A stretch of DNA of 6,135 bases from Conexibacter sp. (GTDB lineage Bacteria; Actinomycetota; Thermoleophilia; Solirubrobacterales; Solirubrobacteraceae): the NCBI GenBank assembly GCA_025964295.1, contig JAOPZD010000399.1, positions 1-6,135 on the forward strand, read 5' to 3'. Numbering within the stretch: position 1 is the stretch's first letter; each line of letters starts with the position of its first letter. The position numbers and the translations under genes were made by a program. The notes beneath the pieces are model-generated. The model was not told the DNA's origin, searched no databases, and saw nothing but the letters and a program-made list of their open reading frames with translations. Positions 4,812 through 6,135 of this stretch are shown here, piece after piece.

Positions 4812-4827
4812 GGGTACCTTGCTACCC
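4812..4827. promoter_or_regulatory. Inverted repeat and possible -10 directly before the cupin start
   Basis: GGGTA (4812-4816) and TACCC (4823-4827) flank CCTTGC and end one base before ATG 4829. Within it, TACCTT (4815-4820) fits TANNNT and would place the transcription start at about the ATG, giving a leaderless message. This agrees with the lack of a Shine-Dalgarno. No -35 was recognised. It may be an operator overlapping the promoter. Confidence 0.35.
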
Positions 4828-4828
4828 G

Positions 4829-5209
4829 ATGGACATGGCCAACCTCGACGAGCGGGAGCCGTTCACGACCCTCGACGGCTCGAGCATCCGCGAGATCGCG
4901 GGGCTCACGACGCTGCCCTCGCGCAACCAGAGCCTGGCCGAGGCGACCGTGCCGCCCGGTGGCCAGACCACCGCGCACTACCACGTCACCTCCGAGGAGC
5001 TGTACTTCTTCACCGCCGGCCGCGGCCGCCTGCGGGTCGCGGGCGAGTGGGCCGACGTCGGCCCCGGCGACTGCGCCGTCCTGCCGCCCGGCGTCGAGCA
5101 CAAGCTCGACAACCCCGGCGACGAGCCGCTGGTCCTGCTGTGCTGCTGCTCGCCGCCCTACACGCACGAGGACACGATCCTCACCGAGGAGCCGCTCGCC
5201 ACGCCGTGA
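4829..5209 (+). CDS. Small single-domain cupin protein
   Basis: A 126-residue protein consisting of one cupin barrel. Motif 1 is at residues 44-64: a PGG turn, then H50 and H52 in AHYH, E56/E57 in the following SEE, then a Tyr/Phe-rich strand ending in G64. Motif 2 is at 80-95: GDCAVLPPGVEH with H91, then N95. The His, His, Glu, His set is that of a metal-binding cupin, so a metal centre is likely. The substrate cannot be read. The tail CCCSPPYTHEDT is common in small bacterial cupins, which include sugar-binding, isomerase-like and dioxygenase-like members. ATG 4829 and the in-frame ATG 4835 are both possible starts; neither has a Shine-Dalgarno. The stop overlaps the GTG start of the third GH-like gene (GTGA, 5206-5209), so the two are probably co-translated. 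This suggests, but does not prove, a link between the cupin and the glycan the secreted protein acts on. Confidence 0.88.
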   Translation: MDMANLDEREPFTTLDGSSIREIAGLTTLPSRNQSLAEATVPPGGQTTAHYHVTSEELYFFTAGRGRLRVAGEWADVGPGDCAVLPPGVEHKLDNPGDEPLVLLCCCSPPYTHEDTILTEEPLATP

Positions 5210-6135
5210 GCGTCCAGGGTCTCGTCCGCCTCGCCGTCGCGCTGCTCGCGGCGGCGCTGATGCTCCCCGCCTCGGCGAGCGCGCTGGTCGTCGGCATCGC
5301 CGACCAGAAGCCCGACATGTTCAGCGACCCGCTGTTCGCGGCGCTCGACGTGCGCTACGCGCGGGTGGCCGTGTCGTGGGACGCGATGGAGCACCCGTGG
5401 GAGCAGCAGGAGGTAGACGCGTGGCTGGACCAGGCGCGCGCCGCCGGCGTCCAGCCGCTGGTCGGCTTCGGGCACTCGCGCGTGGACCGGCGCAAGCTCC
5501 CGACGCCCTCGCGGTTCAAGTACGACTTCCGCCAGTTCCGCGCGCGCTACCCGTGGGTGACGACGTTCTCCACGTGGAACGAGGCCAACCACTGCGGCGA
5601 GCCGACCTGCCACCGCCCGCAGCTCGTCGCCTCCTACTACCGGTCGATGACGCGCGAGTGCCCCAAGTGCACCATCCTGGGCGCCGAGCTGCTCGACATG
5701 CCCAACATGGCGTCGTGGGTCGACCAGTTCCAGAAGCACCTCGGCCACGGGAAGTCCCCGCGCTACTGGGGGCTGCACAACTACATCGACGCCAACCGCC
5801 TGCGGACGACCGGGACGCGGACGCTGCTCAAGCACACCAGCGGCCAGGTCTGGTTCACCGAGACCGGCGGGATCGTGCGGCGGCGCAACAACAAGGCCAA
5901 GGTCACCTTCCCGGAGTCGACGGCGCACGCCGCCACGGCGACGCGCTGGGTCTTCGACAAGCTCGTCCCGCTGAGCCGCCGCATCACGCGGGTCTACCTG
6001 TACCACTGGAACGCGAGCCTGGGCGACAACTGGGACTCCGGGCTGGTCGACGCGCGCGGGCGGGGCCGGCCGGCGCTGACGGTGGTCCGCAGCGAGCTGC
6101 AGACGCTGCAGAAGCGCCGCCAGCGCGCGGCGCGG
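5206..6135 (+). CDS. Secreted clan GH-A-like glycoside hydrolase, paralogue 3 (3' end outside window)
   Basis: The frame from GTG 5206 stays open to the last base, giving at least 310 residues; only a short basic C-terminal tail is probably missing. GTG is chosen because it gives a full signal peptide (about residues 1-26, ending ASA) and overlaps the cupin stop. GAGGAG at 5186-5191 is a distant ribosome-binding site. The barrel signatures match paralogues 1 and 2: GIADQKPDMF, TWNEAN with E126, CPKC with C152 and C155, WGLHNY with H191 and Y193, WFTETGG with E219, and YHW with W268. The glutamates are 93 residues apart instead of 86. The difference is five extra residues just after the acid/base (HCGEPTCH, C130 and C135, with H129 and H136) and two before WGLHNY. 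The TFDRS loop is GFGHSR here. The extra Cys pair could be a disulfide or a metal site beside the active centre, so substrate preference may differ. Confidence 0.85.
   Translation, partial: MSVQGLVRLAVALLAAALMLPASASALVVGIADQKPDMFSDPLFAALDVRYARVAVSWDAMEHPWEQQEVDAWLDQARAAGVQPLVGFGHSRVDRRKLPTPSRFKYDFRQFRARYPWVTTFSTWNEANHCGEPTCHRPQLVASYYRSMTRECPKCTILGAELLDMPNMASWVDQFQKHLGHGKSPRYWGLHNYIDANRLRTTGTRTLLKHTSGQVWFTETGGIVRRRNNKAKVTFPESTAHAATATRWVFDKLVPLSRRITRVYLYHWNASLGDNWDSGLVDARGRGRPALTVVRSELQTLQKRRQRAAR

Noticed and set aside
4812..4817. GGGTAC as a stress sigma factor (SigB/SigF-type) -10
   Set aside because: No GTTT-like -35 is found at the needed distance, and the motif is explained as an arm of the GGGTA/TACCC inverted repeat.

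Overview
The window is 6.1 kb of very GC-rich DNA with strongly GC-ending codons, short intergenic gaps and few clear Shine-Dalgarno sites. This fits a high-GC actinobacterium. The gene content would suit the Thermoleophilia/Solirubrobacterales, but that placement is an inference from style and could not be tested by search. No rRNA, tRNA, CRISPR array, transposase or integrase was seen.

Left part (1-2169): the 3' half of an AraC-family regulator gene runs rightward and overlaps tail-to-tail with a leftward TetR-family regulator gene whose protein resembles EthR. Divergent from the tetR gene is a gene for an R2-like ligand-binding oxidase (R2lox). This is a ferritin-like di-metal protein often mis-annotated as ribonucleotide reductase beta subunit. 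All six metal ligands and the Val/Tyr pair of the R2lox ether crosslink are present, while the radical tyrosine of true R2 is replaced by Phe. Between the two start codons lie two copies of the palindrome TGACACCCTGTCA, 22 bp apart. The second copy contains a perfect TTGACA -35 box for the oxidase gene. The natural reading is a lipophilic-ligand-sensing repressor controlling an oxidase gene and probably itself.

Centre and right (2245-4170 and 5206-end): three paralogous exported proteins with the signatures of a clan GH-A glycoside hydrolase TIM barrel (WNEAN acid/base, LHNY, WFTETGG nucleophile, YHW). Each has a signal peptide and a conserved Cys-x-x-Cys. Two are in tandem, separated by two directly abutting 40-bp units that each carry a perfect GC-rich hairpin. 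The third is cut by the window end. It overlaps a small cupin gene by four bases (GTGA), so the two are probably translationally coupled.

Between the second and third paralogues (4171-4828) is a region with two small rightward ORFs (40 and 62 codons) that, unlike the larger genes, have strong Shine-Dalgarno sites. They are set among several hairpins: 4185-4213, 4227-4243, 4404-4434 and 4745-4776. Their products were not recognised.

The most noteworthy items are the TetR/R2lox pair with its double operator, the small multiplied family of GH-A-like secreted proteins with its lineage-specific cysteines, the hairpin repeat pair, and the small-ORF region.
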